Shown here: one piece after another, positions 9,320 through 19,120 of the stretch
How positions within the stretch are numbered: the stretch's first letter is position 1
Layout: each line of letters begins with the position of its first letter
Assembly (NCBI GenBank): GCA_017795085.1
Contig: CP051246.1
Coordinates: 3,660,514-3,724,513, forward strand
From: Salegentibacter sp.
Lineage (GTDB): Bacteria > Bacteroidota > Bacteroidia > Flavobacteriales > Flavobacteriaceae
Direction: 5' to 3'
DNA: 64,000 nt
The notes under the pieces: model-generated
Told to the model about the DNA's origin: nothing
What the model saw: only the letters and a program-made list of their open reading frames with translations
The model's database searches: none
Program-made: the position numbers and the translations under genes

Positions 9320-11098
9320 TTAGTGCTTTACATATGCTTTAATTAAGGCTAGTTTCTGCCCTTCACTTTCTCCATATGGACGTATTGTATATTCCTTTAC
9401 TGTAGCAGGAACAATAAAAGTTTCAATGTAATTCACTATAAAAGGCTCAAAAGCATTGACAGGACTTTCTACGATTGCTTTCTGGCCTTCGACAAGGTTT
9501 AATACATTAACACTATTATTCGTCTGCTGATAAATCTGGCTTGAAAACCAATAACGGCGTGTTTCTATAAATTCCGTTTCGTGAAGCCCGGTTTTTTCTT
9601 CCGACCAATTATCCCCTTCTCTTATTTTTTCAATACGATTGATTAATTGTTCGTTTATCCAAGTTTCTTTACGTTCCCAATCAATTACCTTTTTACCACG
9701 TTCTATATTTATAGGGCGTGGCTTTCCATCTAATCCCAGACGCCCCCAGTCCCACAATTTGAACGTAAAGATATAAGGAGTTGCACTGATTTCCAGAACC
9801 ATGCAGTTTTTCCCAGAACAATGCACTGTTCCTGCAGGAATCAATATATGGTCATGTTGTTTTACCGGCCATTTAGAAATATATTTTTTTGCTTCAAAAG
9901 TAGCGGATTCATTTTGTGCAGTCTCCAATTTATCAATCATTTCACTCGGGTTTACCGATTCCTTTAAACCGATATAAACCTCTGCATCTTCTTTAGCATC
10001 CAACAAATAATAACTTTCATCCTGAGTATAATGCATCCCAAAAGCTTTCTGTATATATTCCGTTGTAGGATGTACCTGTAAACTTAGGTTCCCCCCCTCC
10101 ATAGTATCTAGAAGGTCAAAACGAATAGGAAATTCATCACCAAAACGGGCTTGCACTGGTTCTCCTAGCAATTTTTTGGATTGATAAAAAACAAGGTTAA
10201 TTGCAGGTGTCTCCATAAGCAAGTCACCAAACTTTAAAAAAAGACTGTTTTCTTCAGGAACACAATCAAAACACCAAGCAAAGTTCTCTTTTTTTCGATC
10301 CAGATTACAAACTTCTTTCATCCATTGGCCGCCCCAAACTCCCGGATCAAAGAAAGGTACAACACGAAAAGGACGTGATACTGTATTTTCAAGAGCTTTT
10401 CGATAATCCTCTCCTCCAATAAGCTTCGGAGTAGAAATATCTGTAGTATCTAAAACATAGTCCCACCTTTTCAGGAACTCTTTTTTATGACAATCAGCAA
10501 CTCTCCAATCTACAAAATACCCCCGCTTGAACTGTATCGATGCTTTTTCGTCCTTGTTTAAAACTCCTAGATTATTTATTTCATTCTTTCGAAACCGAGT
10601 CTGAATCTCCCAGCGTGGCATATCTGCATAAACTAAAACATCATTCATTGGAGTTAATAAAGAAGCTCCATAACCATATATAAGTATTAGGCCTTTAGCA
10701 TTTTTAAGTTTTTGTTGAGCAATGGAAAAATTTTCTTTATCAAAAAAATCACTTATTTTAAGTCTTGTCATAAATCCAAAGACAGGATCATCCGTGACAT
10801 CAGAAAAAGTCATTTCCCTTAATTTTTCTTCTGATTTAAAAAATTCCATTGTACAAAAATGATCTGTTGCTTCTAAGGGGTTAATCAAATGTTGTTTCAG
10901 CTCTTCCTCATATACTCCAGGGTAATAATCTATAACAACAATAACACGATCTTTTTTTATTTTCCTAATATGCTGATTAAGTACTTTTAAAATATTCTTC
11001 CAACCATCTACGGCTGTTTCTGGCTTTTTATGAATCTCAACAAAAGGGTACTTATCATAATTTGATGAACGGGCTTTTAAACATTTATTCTTATCCAT
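9320..11098 (-). CDS. manA: Type I mannose-6-phosphate isomerase with about 240-residue N-terminal extension
   Basis: A 592-residue cytoplasmic enzyme. The ManA core starts near residue 243 (FRVVPFFDPGVWGGQWM) and contains zinc-ligand segments LSLQVHPTTEY (Gln341, His343), DESYYLLDA (Glu361) and ILIPAGTVHCSGKN (the last zinc His). Family members are usually 300-400 residues, so the first 240 residues are extra. They contain VIVVIDYYPGVYEEELKQHL and GLILIYGYGASLL, reminiscent of a nucleoside/uridine-kinase-like Rossmann fold, but the region lacks a clear P-loop, so it may be structural. The reaction would be mannose-6-phosphate to fructose-6-phosphate. It lies directly between the ROK kinase and the small cupin in PUL 1, giving a kinase plus isomerase route into glycolysis. 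Confidence 0.88.
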   Translation of the reverse strand: MDKNKCLKARSSNYDKYPFVEIHKKPETAVDGWKNILKVLNQHIRKIKKDRVIVVIDYYPGVYEEELKQHLINPLEATDHFCTMEFFKSEEKLREMTFSDVTDDPVFGFMTRLKISDFFDKENFSIAQQKLKNAKGLILIYGYGASLLTPMNDVLVYADMPRWEIQTRFRKNEINNLGVLNKDEKASIQFKRGYFVDWRVADCHKKEFLKRWDYVLDTTDISTPKLIGGEDYRKALENTVSRPFRVVPFFDPGVWGGQWMKEVCNLDRKKENFAWCFDCVPEENSLFLKFGDLLMETPAINLVFYQSKKLLGEPVQARFGDEFPIRFDLLDTMEGGNLSLQVHPTTEYIQKAFGMHYTQDESYYLLDAKEDAEVYIGLKESVNPSEMIDKLETAQNESATFEAKKYISKWPVKQHDHILIPAGTVHCSGKNCMVLEISATPYIFTFKLWDWGRLGLDGKPRPINIERGKKVIDWERKETWINEQLINRIEKIREGDNWSEEKTGLHETEFIETRRYWFSSQIYQQTNNSVNVLNLVEGQKAIVESPVNAFEPFIVNYIETFIVPATVKEYTIRPYGESEGQKLALIKAYVKH

Positions 11099-11108
11099 TT
11101 ATATTAAA

Positions 11109-12035
11109 TTAAATATTATTCCTCAAACTATATACAGTTCCCAAAATTGCTGCATTATCCCAAAGTTTAGTTAGACGCAGAGAGGTTTCTCCCCAAGGAG
11201 TCCAGACATTTTCACTTATTTTCTTTCGTATGTGCGGAACAATTTTAGCTGCACTATTTAAGACTCCCCCGCCCAATACAACTACTTCTGGATCATAGGC
11301 ATTTATATAGGAAATGACTCCGGCTGACCAAACCTCAAGACAATGTTCCTGCATTTTTATAGCCAATTTATCTTCAGTAGCCATAAAAACCGCTGCAAAG
11401 TCAATCTTATCTATTCCAGAAAGCACACTACAAGAAAAATCTGTATGTTCACGCAATTGTTGATCTATATTCCAGGTAGCAGCTTCAGCTTCAACACACC
11501 CAATGTTTCCACAGGTACAAACCTTTCCCTGATAATTTACAACAAAGTGTCCTCCCAAACATCCGGCCTTAAAGTGCTTTCCCCTGAGCAAGTTTCCTTC
11601 CATGACTACCCCCGTACCTACACCAGTGCCAAGCGTTACCATCACTAGGTCATTGGAATCTTTTCCTGCTCCATACTTCCATTCCCCTACCGTAGCCATG
11701 CGACTATCATTATCTATGAAAAATGGGGTACTCCACTTTTTACTATAATAAGAATGCAAATCGATTTCAGGACCGTCATCATATTTTTTATTAGTAGATA
11801 ATATTTTTTTACTCTTTGGGTTTACTACTCCTGGAAAAGCCATACCAATACCACTCAATGATGAAAGCTTACTTTTTTTCATTAATTTCAGGATTCCTTT
11901 ATCTATTAAAGGAAGGTAAGTCTCAAGCCCCTTATCTGATTCAGCATCTATCACCACCTTATCAGCCACTCCTTCCTTATTAACCAACCCTATTTTTATT
12001 CGGGTCCCCCCCAAATCAATACCGATATAATTCAT
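11109..12035 (-). CDS. ROK-family sugar kinase
   Basis: A 308-residue hexokinase-fold kinase. The N-terminal phosphate loop is IGIDLGGTRIKIGLV. The catalytic Asp is probably Asp110 in FIDNDSRMATVGEW. The adenosine region is VTLGTGVGTGVV, and the ROK zinc knuckle CTCGNIGCVE lies at residues 173-182. No helix-turn-helix precedes the kinase fold, so it is an enzyme, not a NagC-type repressor. ROK kinases of this size phosphorylate glucose, mannose, GlcNAc, ManNAc or allose at O6. With mannose-6-phosphate isomerase and phosphoglucose isomerase on either side, mannose or glucose is the simplest substrate. GlcNAc from GH20 would need a deacetylase and deaminase that are not seen next to it. Confidence 0.9.
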   Translation of the reverse strand: MNYIGIDLGGTRIKIGLVNKEGVADKVVIDAESDKGLETYLPLIDKGILKLMKKSKLSSLSGIGMAFPGVVNPKSKKILSTNKKYDDGPEIDLHSYYSKKWSTPFFIDNDSRMATVGEWKYGAGKDSNDLVMVTLGTGVGTGVVMEGNLLRGKHFKAGCLGGHFVVNYQGKVCTCGNIGCVEAEAATWNIDQQLREHTDFSCSVLSGIDKIDFAAVFMATEDKLAIKMQEHCLEVWSAGVISYINAYDPEVVVLGGGVLNSAAKIVPHIRKKISENVWTPWGETSLRLTKLWDNAAILGTVYSLRNNI

Positions 12036-12041
12036 TATGTT

Positions 12042-12584
12042 TTATAATAGCAAAGGTTTATTGTCTACTTTTTTCACCCTTTTACTAAAGCCTGTAGTGT
12101 TTATGGATGCATAATTATGTCCGGCATCTGCAGGCCAACAGGCCCCAAAACGAAGTACTTCACTTCCTGTATTTACTACTCTATGTGCAGTAAAACCCGG
12201 AATATAATGTATACTGCCAGGTTTTATATCTTCTCCGCGGGTATTACCTTCTTTATCCATCAATAATAACAAGCCTTTTCCTTCAATTCCCCAGTAATAT
12301 TCTCCTCTGTTTTCTACTTTATGAAAATGCCCGTGAGTCATAAAATATTCATCCCCCACAGTACCTGGGTAAATATGGGTTACACCAAAGAACAAACCAC
12401 CTTCTGTACCATCTGGTACTGGGCGCCATACATCTATATCATATACAACTTGTTCTCCAGACATTTGCTGAAAAGCATGCTTATCCTCAAATAATCCTTT
12501 TAATTGAGATAAGTGTTTGCTTTTATGTATAACTTCAGGTCCACTTAGTTGCCCATTAATAAACATAAAATCGTTACTTCTCAT
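12042..12584 (-). CDS. Cupin-type (archaeal-like) glucose-6-phosphate isomerase
   Basis: A 180-residue cupin matching the cPGI family first known from Thermococcales. The metal ligands are visible with family spacing: His86 and His88 in THGHFHKVENRGEYYWG, Glu95 in the same segment, and His134 in GFTAHRVVNTG. A strand IYPGTVGDEYF precedes the histidine motif as in the family. The enzyme interconverts glucose-6-phosphate and fructose-6-phosphate and needs a divalent metal. Bacteria normally use the unrelated large PGI, so a cupin PGI inside a PUL operon is uncommon. It is the first enzyme gene after SusC/SusD and begins seven bases upstream of the ROK kinase. An alternative is isomerisation of another aldohexose-6-phosphate. 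Confidence 0.85.
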   Translation of the reverse strand: MRSNDFMFINGQLSGPEVIHKSKHLSQLKGLFEDKHAFQQMSGEQVVYDIDVWRPVPDGTEGGLFFGVTHIYPGTVGDEYFMTHGHFHKVENRGEYYWGIEGKGLLLLMDKEGNTRGEDIKPGSIHYIPGFTAHRVVNTGSEVLRFGACWPADAGHNYASINTTGFSKRVKKVDNKPLLL

Positions 12585-12720
12585 TAGCTTCTTTTTTATT
12601 GTACATCCTTATTTGATATTTTTTATCTTATCAAGATATTAATTCCAGTAAATAATTCGTTCAAGTTGCTATTTCCCAATTCAATAGAATAATTAATATT
12701 ATATTTGTAATTTAGCCTTA

Positions 12721-14379
12721 TTACCATCCTGGATTTTGTTCCAAATTCGGATTTAACTGTATCTGCTGTGTAGGTATTGGAAACAAATAATTCCGTTCAT
12801 CAAATTCTCTGGTATCTAAAGGCTGAACTATTTTAAAGCCATCTTCATCTACAGCGAATTGCTCGGAAACTTCAGGGTAAATTTCATTCCAGGCTCCTGA
12901 ACCAATATTAACTCCTTTTATAGGTTTATTCAACTCTTCAACAGCTTGTTCCCATCTTTTAAGATCATTTAACCTTTTCCCGTCCCAAGCTAATTCAACA
13001 GTTCGCTCTCTCCTAATTTCCTCTAACATATCTAATCCGTTTTCAGTGACAAAAGCATTTGACAAATGCGTTATCCCGGCTCTATCTCGCAAATTGTTTA
13101 TAGTACGATCTAAGTCTTCATCAGAAATCTCACCATCTCTTTCATACAATGCTTCAGCAAGTGTCAATAGGACTTCTGAATACTTAAGAACATGTTTAAA
13201 ATCATATGCCTGACCAGGGTTATAACCTTCAGTATAGCTCACCACAAGTTTATTTGCCCTGTAACCTGTTTCCTCATCCGCCGCAACACGCGGATATACA
13301 ATATCACCTTGCTGATTATCCCTAAAAATTTGAACCGTTCCAGGAACATGTAATGTATTGGTCATTCTTAAATCCCGATTCTCATATTCCGAAGTCATCG
13401 TATTATAACCTTGAAATAAATCAGAGAATTCAATAGGTAAACCATCTTCAGCCAAATACATATCGGCAAGTTTTTTCGTTCCATCAGAAAGACCTCCACA
13501 ACATACATTATTTACCCAGTTAAAGGGCATACCTGAAACATCAGGATGATATCTACGTGCCAAAATCTGTTCTTTAGAGTCATTTCCCATGATCCCATAA
13601 GATCTTTTATAGCTTAATGTGGGATTTTCAGAGTCCATATACAGTTCATATTCTGTTGAGTTAATTACTTTCTCTGCGGCATCTATTGCCTGATTTAAAA
13701 GAGTATTAGCATTTCCTGCAGTACCATGATACTTTACCCAAGTAGCCTCAAACAAAGCTACTTTAGCTTTTAAAGCTAAAGCTGCTCCTTGGGTGACCCT
13801 ACCTTGATCGCTCCCACTAGTTTCACTTTCTAGAGGTAAATCTGGAGCAGCTTCCTCTAAATCTGCTAAAACATTTGTTATAACAATCTCCCTTGATGTT
13901 CTGGGATCAGTTAATCCTTCACTTTGAACATCTAATGGCTTTTCATAATAAGGTACATCTCCATAGCGCTGAACTAATCTAAAATATTCGTAAGCTCTAA
14001 AGAATTTGGCTTCTGCTACCGAAGTTGCAATAGCTTCAGAATTCTCATATTCCTCACTTTTTTGGAGCAGACTGTTGATCTGCCTTAGCATGGCATACCG
14101 ATCATTCCAGAAAGCATCATTATCTGAAAGAATATTGGTTCCAGAACTTATTGCATTAAACCCATTTGCATATTGGATATCTGAATCATGGTCTGAGCCA
14201 CCATGATTGGGCAATGTTCCATAAAAGTGATTAGCTCCTAATTTAAAGTCTTCCGGCGTTTCCCAAAAATTATCATTTGCCACCGCATCAGGGGGAGTTA
14301 AATTTAATTCTTCCTCACAAGAAGCAAGAGAAAGTAATAGAAATAATATTTTAATATATCTTAAGATATCAGCTTTCAT
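12721..14379 (-). CDS. SusD-like surface glycan-binding lipoprotein (PUL 1)
   Basis: A 552-residue RagB/SusD lipoprotein. The lipobox LASC places the lipidated residue at Cys21, followed by acidic EEELNLTPPDAVANDNFW, typical of surface-exported flavobacterial lipoproteins. TPR-like helices bracket the middle (AKFFRAYEYFRLVQRYGDVPY is the classic SusD segment) and the end LNPNLEQNPGW is the usual family C-terminus. It starts four bases after the SusC stop, so the two are translationally coupled. SusD forms the lid over the SusC barrel and captures oligosaccharide at the cell surface. Which glycan cannot be told from sequence. Confidence 0.96.
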   Translation of the reverse strand: MKADILRYIKILFLLLSLASCEEELNLTPPDAVANDNFWETPEDFKLGANHFYGTLPNHGGSDHDSDIQYANGFNAISSGTNILSDNDAFWNDRYAMLRQINSLLQKSEEYENSEAIATSVAEAKFFRAYEYFRLVQRYGDVPYYEKPLDVQSEGLTDPRTSREIVITNVLADLEEAAPDLPLESETSGSDQGRVTQGAALALKAKVALFEATWVKYHGTAGNANTLLNQAIDAAEKVINSTEYELYMDSENPTLSYKRSYGIMGNDSKEQILARRYHPDVSGMPFNWVNNVCCGGLSDGTKKLADMYLAEDGLPIEFSDLFQGYNTMTSEYENRDLRMTNTLHVPGTVQIFRDNQQGDIVYPRVAADEETGYRANKLVVSYTEGYNPGQAYDFKHVLKYSEVLLTLAEALYERDGEISDEDLDRTINNLRDRAGITHLSNAFVTENGLDMLEEIRRERTVELAWDGKRLNDLKRWEQAVEELNKPIKGVNIGSGAWNEIYPEVSEQFAVDEDGFKIVQPLDTREFDERNYLFPIPTQQIQLNPNLEQNPGW

Positions 14380-14383
14380 AACT

Positions 14384-17300
14384 TCAAAAATTTAGATTTA
14401 GACCAATAGTGTAGTTTTTGTTATAAGGGTAGGTCAATGCAGCTGCTTGACCTACTTTTAAAGCTTCAACATCATAGCCTCCTCCTAGATTTTGCTTTTC
14501 CCAAAGATCATAACCTACGGCATATACTTTAGCTTTTTGTATTCCTATACGAGTTAATAGTCTCTTTGGCAAATTATAACCTATGCTTATGTTTTTCAGT
14601 CTCGTGTAGCTTGCGTCAATCGCGGTGCGATTGCTAATAGCATAATTCCAGTGCCTTATATTCCCATGTGTCTGCCTAGGATTGGGATTATTTGGTCTTT
14701 CTGGACTCCAGGTATTATGATACCATCTCGAATCTGGCTTGTGCCAGTCAAATACCCAAGGCATCCTCCAATCTCCATCCATTTGTATTTGTTTTTTTCC
14801 AACACCCTGAACCAAGGTGGAGAATTCAAAGTTTTTAAATTGGACACCTATATTTACCCCATAAGTATATCTTGGGGTGGTAGATCCTAAAGGGACCACA
14901 TCCCCATCCTCACCATCCTCACCATATACGCTGATTTCACCATCATTGTTTAAATCTTTATATTTTGCATCACCTATACCAATATCTCCGGGCACACCCT
15001 CCAGTGCCGAGTAAGCATCCAGTTCTTCCTGACTTGTAATAAGGCCATCTGAAATATAGCCATGGTATGTATTTATGGGATATCCTTCCCTTACCTGTAC
15101 GAGGCCGTGTGAATATGTATCCTGCCCCCCATATTCAATAACTTTGTTCTCCGAGTCTGAAATATTTAATCCAATATCATATGACCAATTCTCATTAATT
15201 TGATCCTTCCAATTCAAAACACCTTCCCATCCCCAAGCTCTTAAACTACCATTATTGCCTGCAGGAGCCGACGCTCCAAGTACTGAAGGCAAGGTTATAG
15301 GGGTAAGCATGTCTTCATTATTTTTGATAAAATAGTCAAAGGAACCAGATAATCGGTTATCCAATAAACCAAAGTCCAATCCTATATTTTGAGTTTTTAT
15401 AGTTTCCCAAGATCTATTAGGATCTACTAGACCTCCCAATGAAGCATTTGCAATTCTTGCTCCATCCCCAAATGGGTAGGTCCCTCCAATATTAACATTC
15501 TGAACATAATCATACAATCCAATTCCGTCTTGATTTCCAGTTTCACCATAGGATAATCTCATTTTAAGATTGTCAAACACATTCAAATCTTGAATGAATT
15601 TTTCTTCAGTTAATCTCCAAGCTCCAGAAGCCCCCCAGAAAAACCCCCATCTAGTTTCAGGAGCAAAACGTGAACTACCATCATAGCGAAAATTCGTTTC
15701 AAATATGTATTTATTGTCAAATACATAGGAAGCTCTACCGAAAAATGAATTTATAACCCAGTCGGAACCACCACCGTTATTAGTTTGATCCTCCGAATCT
15801 CCAAGGTTTAAACTAAAATCACTATCATTAGTAGGAAACCCTGTACGTCTGGCTGAGAAAAATCTGTGCTTTTCTTTTTCAGTAGAGGCCCCTCCAGTAA
15901 TGGATATATCGTGTAAACCTTTAAAATTTTCATCATAGTTAATGTAACCTATCGCAGTATAATATACATGATCGTTTTGCACTTCTTCTCCAGCATTTGG
16001 ATCATTAATTACAGATCTTAAACTACCATTATGAGCATGATAGGTTTCGAAAGTTCTGAAAAAGCTTTTATGATGATTAAAACGGTAATTACTCCCTACC
16101 TGCCCTGTTAGTGTTAAGTTACTATGCACTTGATAATCCATCTTAAGATTTGCATCGAGCCGTGTATCATTAAAATTTTGCGTCCCTCCTTCATCTAACT
16201 CCTGAAGCGGATTCTCATATACCGAACCCCATTTAGAATCATCTTCCCAAACTGTTGGTGGCTGAAAAGGATACATTGTATTAATCCTAAACATCGCGTC
16301 CATACTTGGAGCTTGTCTTTTTTTTCTTGAGAAGGATAATCGGGTATCAATTTTTAGTTTATCATTAATATCATAGTTGTAGTTTAAGCGTGCATTTAAT
16401 CTTCGATTATTATCATTACCGTAATTATACACACCTTCTTCTTCTATATAACCTACCGATGCTCTGTATCTGCTTGATTCATTTGCACCCGATAAGTTGA
16501 TATCATAATTCTGTTGACTTCCTGTACCCAATACCAAATCCGTCCAATCCCAATTACCCGTAAAAATAGTATTCCACCCTACATCAACAGGATGAACATT
16601 TCCGGCTTCGACATCTTCAATAAATCCATCGGGAATCCAAGAAGTTTGACCTGCGTTCTCACTAGCTTCAATATGCATTTCCGCTACCTGGGCTGAATTT
16701 AATTGATCAAACATTCCCGTTGGCACTCTGTGAGAATAGGATGCATTAACCTGTATTCGAGGCTCTCCAATCTTGCCTTTTTTAGTTGTCACCAATAAAA
16801 CTCCACCGGCAGCTCTTGCCCCGTAAATGGAAGCAGCCGCATCTTTTAATACCGTTGTACTTTCTATATCGTTAGGATTAATCTCTGAGAGATCACCTGG
16901 TATTCCATCAATAATAACCAATGCCTCTCCAGTTCCATTTACTGAGGAGAAACCTCTTACATTAACCGAAAACCCCTCATCACCGGGCCTACCACTTCCT
17001 CGTTGAATTATTGACCCTGGCAAAGTCCCTTGCAAAGCTGCAATTGGGTTTGAAATTGGAATATTTTCAAATACTTCACTACCAACCGATGCAACAGAAC
17101 CAGAAAGTGTAGCTTTACTTTGCTCCCCATACCCCACTACAACAACTTCATTCAATTCCCCTACATCTTCTACCAAAGTAATATCAATAACTGAACGATC
17201 ACCAACAGGTATTTCTTGTGTTTCAAAACCTACAAAAGAAACTACTAATATATCATCAGGATCCGCTTTTATGGAAAATTCTCCGTCCATATTTGTATTA

Positions 17301-17554
17301 TCTCCTTCATTAACACCTTTTATCCTAACCGTCACACCAGGTAAAGGAAGCCCTTCTTCATCTGTAACTAGCCCCGTAATTGTTTGTTGAACTTCAATTA
17401 ATTCTAATTTTTCATTTGAATTCTTAATCACAGAGGGATAACTTTCAATAAACATGAAAATAGAAAAAACAAACATCAACACAGGTCTTCTAAATCGTTT
17501 ACTTCGCCCTCGCAACCACACACCTCTTAAAGACTCAAAATAATTATGTTCCAT
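14384..17554 (-). CDS. SusC-like TonB-dependent oligosaccharide transporter (PUL 1)
   Basis: A 1056-residue outer-membrane transporter. A long N-terminal leader (FRRPVLMFVFSIFMF hydrophobic core) precedes the carboxypeptidase-regulatory-like domain (TITGLVTDEEGLPLPGVTV). The VVVVGYG segment and the plug follow, with GFSSVNGTGEALVIIDGIPG and ESTTVLKDAAASIYGARAAGG, the signature of SusC/RagA. The 22-strand barrel ends in Phe (YTIGLNLNF). It is the first gene of PUL 1, and its upstream 408-base spacer is shared with the divergent agaS cluster. It imports oligosaccharide into the periplasm using TonB energy. The start at 17554 gives a longer cytoplasmic N-terminus than usual; the later Met at the hydrophobic core is an alternative. 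Confidence 0.96.
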   Translation of the reverse strand: MEHNYFESLRGVWLRGRSKRFRRPVLMFVFSIFMFIESYPSVIKNSNEKLELIEVQQTITGLVTDEEGLPLPGVTVRIKGVNEGDNTNMDGEFSIKADPDDILVVSFVGFETQEIPVGDRSVIDITLVEDVGELNEVVVVGYGEQSKATLSGSVASVGSEVFENIPISNPIAALQGTLPGSIIQRGSGRPGDEGFSVNVRGFSSVNGTGEALVIIDGIPGDLSEINPNDIESTTVLKDAAASIYGARAAGGVLLVTTKKGKIGEPRIQVNASYSHRVPTGMFDQLNSAQVAEMHIEASENAGQTSWIPDGFIEDVEAGNVHPVDVGWNTIFTGNWDWTDLVLGTGSQQNYDINLSGANESSRYRASVGYIEEEGVYNYGNDNNRRLNARLNYNYDINDKLKIDTRLSFSRKKRQAPSMDAMFRINTMYPFQPPTVWEDDSKWGSVYENPLQELDEGGTQNFNDTRLDANLKMDYQVHSNLTLTGQVGSNYRFNHHKSFFRTFETYHAHNGSLRSVINDPNAGEEVQNDHVYYTAIGYINYDENFKGLHDISITGGASTEKEKHRFFSARRTGFPTNDSDFSLNLGDSEDQTNNGGGSDWVINSFFGRASYVFDNKYIFETNFRYDGSSRFAPETRWGFFWGASGAWRLTEEKFIQDLNVFDNLKMRLSYGETGNQDGIGLYDYVQNVNIGGTYPFGDGARIANASLGGLVDPNRSWETIKTQNIGLDFGLLDNRLSGSFDYFIKNNEDMLTPITLPSVLGASAPAGNNGSLRAWGWEGVLNWKDQINENWSYDIGLNISDSENKVIEYGGQDTYSHGLVQVREGYPINTYHGYISDGLITSQEELDAYSALEGVPGDIGIGDAKYKDLNNDGEISVYGEDGEDGDVVPLGSTTPRYTYGVNIGVQFKNFEFSTLVQGVGKKQIQMDGDWRMPWVFDWHKPDSRWYHNTWSPERPNNPNPRQTHGNIRHWNYAISNRTAIDASYTRLKNISIGYNLPKRLLTRIGIQKAKVYAVGYDLWEKQNLGGGYDVEALKVGQAAALTYPYNKNYTIGLNLNF

Positions 17555-17962
17555 TTCTTATTGTTTTAATATTAAAAATGAATTTATTTTTTTTCGAAAA
17601 AAATGAATTTAAAAATTATCATTTAGTAAATTTAAATATTTCGAATCGTTATGCTAAATTACAATTTAATATAAAAAAACAAAATATAATAAGATTTTAT
17701 TTCCGAAATAACACACTTAAACATATTAAGACCTGATAATTAGTATGATTTCAACTACACAATCATACTACCAAAAAAAAATCATTATGAAATTTTATCG
17801 ATTATATAAAGCTTAAAAACAATGTTTGCATAAGTTTTTTATTTTCGTTTTATTTGTTTTCAAAATAAATCTCCTTATAAGAATTATTTTAAAGTGGATA
17901 TTACAAAAAGGAATTTCTATGGACTATAAGGAGCAACCTCACTTTAATCAATTAATAAAATA
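17555..17962. promoter_or_regulatory. Divergent promoter region between PUL 1 and the agaS cluster
   Basis: 408 very AT-rich bases separate the two divergent transcription units, so promoters for both must lie here. A 16-base palindrome of T and A tracts around a central CG is at 17588-17603, about 35 bases upstream of the SusC start. A weaker TTATCGATTA lies near 17796. Neither matches the TTAATCGATTAA operators of the other PULs, which suggests separate control of PUL 1. No small gene is supported. Confidence 0.5.
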
Positions 17963-19120
17963 ATGAAAAACACTATAAAGAAGCCTGATAATTTATATAC
18001 CAAAAGAGAAATTGAAGGGCAACCTGAATTATGGGATATTGTATTTGGGCAAATACTTGCAGATGAAAGACGGATAAAGAAATTTCTTTCTCCATTATTT
18101 GAGCTGAAAAATTTACAAATTATTTTAACTGGCGCCGGTTCTTCAGCATTTGTAGGAGAGGCTGCACAAGGTCTTGTACAGAAGAATACAGGTTGTACTA
18201 CCCGTGCTATTGCCACCACAGATTTAGTAACACACCCTGAACTGTTTTTTCTAAATGATGATTCGCCGGTACTTTTGGTATCTTTTGCTCGCTCGGGTAA
18301 TAGTCCTGAAAGTGTTGAATCGGTCAATCTTGCGGATAAATTTTGTGATAATATTTTTCATTTAGTAATAACCTGTAATAAAAAAGGAGAGCTTTATAAA
18401 TATAGCCTGTTAAATACCGAAACTGCATTGGCTGTACTTTTACCTGAAGAGGCTAACGATAAAAGCCTTGCTATGACCGGTAGTTTTACTTCAATGTTAT
18501 TTAGTATATTACTATTAAGCCATAAACAGAAAATAGCTGAATTACGAAACCAGGTTGATAGAATTATTCGTCAGGGTAAGTTTTTACTCCAAAATTTCAA
18601 TGAATTAAAAAAACTTACGCATTTACATTTTGAACGCGTAGTGTTTTTAGGCTCAGGACCAATGTTAGGCATAGCCCGGGAGTGTCATTTGAAATTGCAG
18701 GAGTTAACAGATGGCCAAATAATCTGTAAACACGATTCTTTTCTTGGGTTTAGGCACGGTCCGCGGGCAGTAACCAATGAGAAGACTCTTGTGGTTTATT
18801 TATTTTCATCTTCAGATCATGTTTATCGTTTTGAAAGGGACCTTGCTATTTCTATAGGTAAAGATCCGAGAGATATTTTATCGCTTAGTGTGGGTCGTAA
18901 AGCCGAAGCTGCTATTAATTCCAAACTGACTATAGATTTAGAGTTTGAAGTTAATCAGGAATTTAATATTGTACCTGCAACCATAATTGGTCAGATACTG
19001 GGCTATTATAAATCACTTCAATTAGGGCTTAATCCTGATAACCCATCCGTATCCGGAGCTATAAGCAGGGTTGTGCAGGGAGTGGAAATTTACGAATACC
19101 CCGAAAAAAATAAATTATGA
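17963..19120 (+). CDS. agaS: AgaS-type SIS-domain ketose/aldose-6-phosphate isomerase or galactosamine-6-phosphate deaminase
   Basis: A 385-residue cytoplasmic protein with two SIS domains. The first carries LTGAGSSAFVGEAAQGL and LVSFARSGNSPESVESV, the sugar-phosphate binding Ser-rich loops. The second carries VFLGSGPMLGIARECHLKLQELTDG and FLGFRHGPRAVTNEKTLV. This arrangement is that of AgaS, which converts galactosamine-6-phosphate to tagatose-6-phosphate and ammonia. The following gene overlaps it by four bases and is a tagatose-6-phosphate-kinase relative, and a ketose-bisphosphate aldolase lies further on, so the pathway galactosamine-6-phosphate to triose phosphates is nearly complete. 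It opens the plus-strand cluster, divergent from PUL 1. Confidence 0.9.
   Translation: MKNTIKKPDNLYTKREIEGQPELWDIVFGQILADERRIKKFLSPLFELKNLQIILTGAGSSAFVGEAAQGLVQKNTGCTTRAIATTDLVTHPELFFLNDDSPVLLVSFARSGNSPESVESVNLADKFCDNIFHLVITCNKKGELYKYSLLNTETALAVLLPEEANDKSLAMTGSFTSMLFSILLLSHKQKIAELRNQVDRIIRQGKFLLQNFNELKKLTHLHFERVVFLGSGPMLGIARECHLKLQELTDGQIICKHDSFLGFRHGPRAVTNEKTLVVYLFSSSDHVYRFERDLAISIGKDPRDILSLSVGRKAEAAINSKLTIDLEFEVNQEFNIVPATIIGQILGYYKSLQLGLNPDNPSVSGAISRVVQGVEIYEYPEKNKL

Noticed and set aside
17588..17603. T/A-tract palindrome around CG upstream of SusC (PUL 1) as a member of the TTAATCGATTAA operator set
   Set aside because: Only the central CG is shared, and such palindromes arise easily in homopolymer-rich AT spacers.
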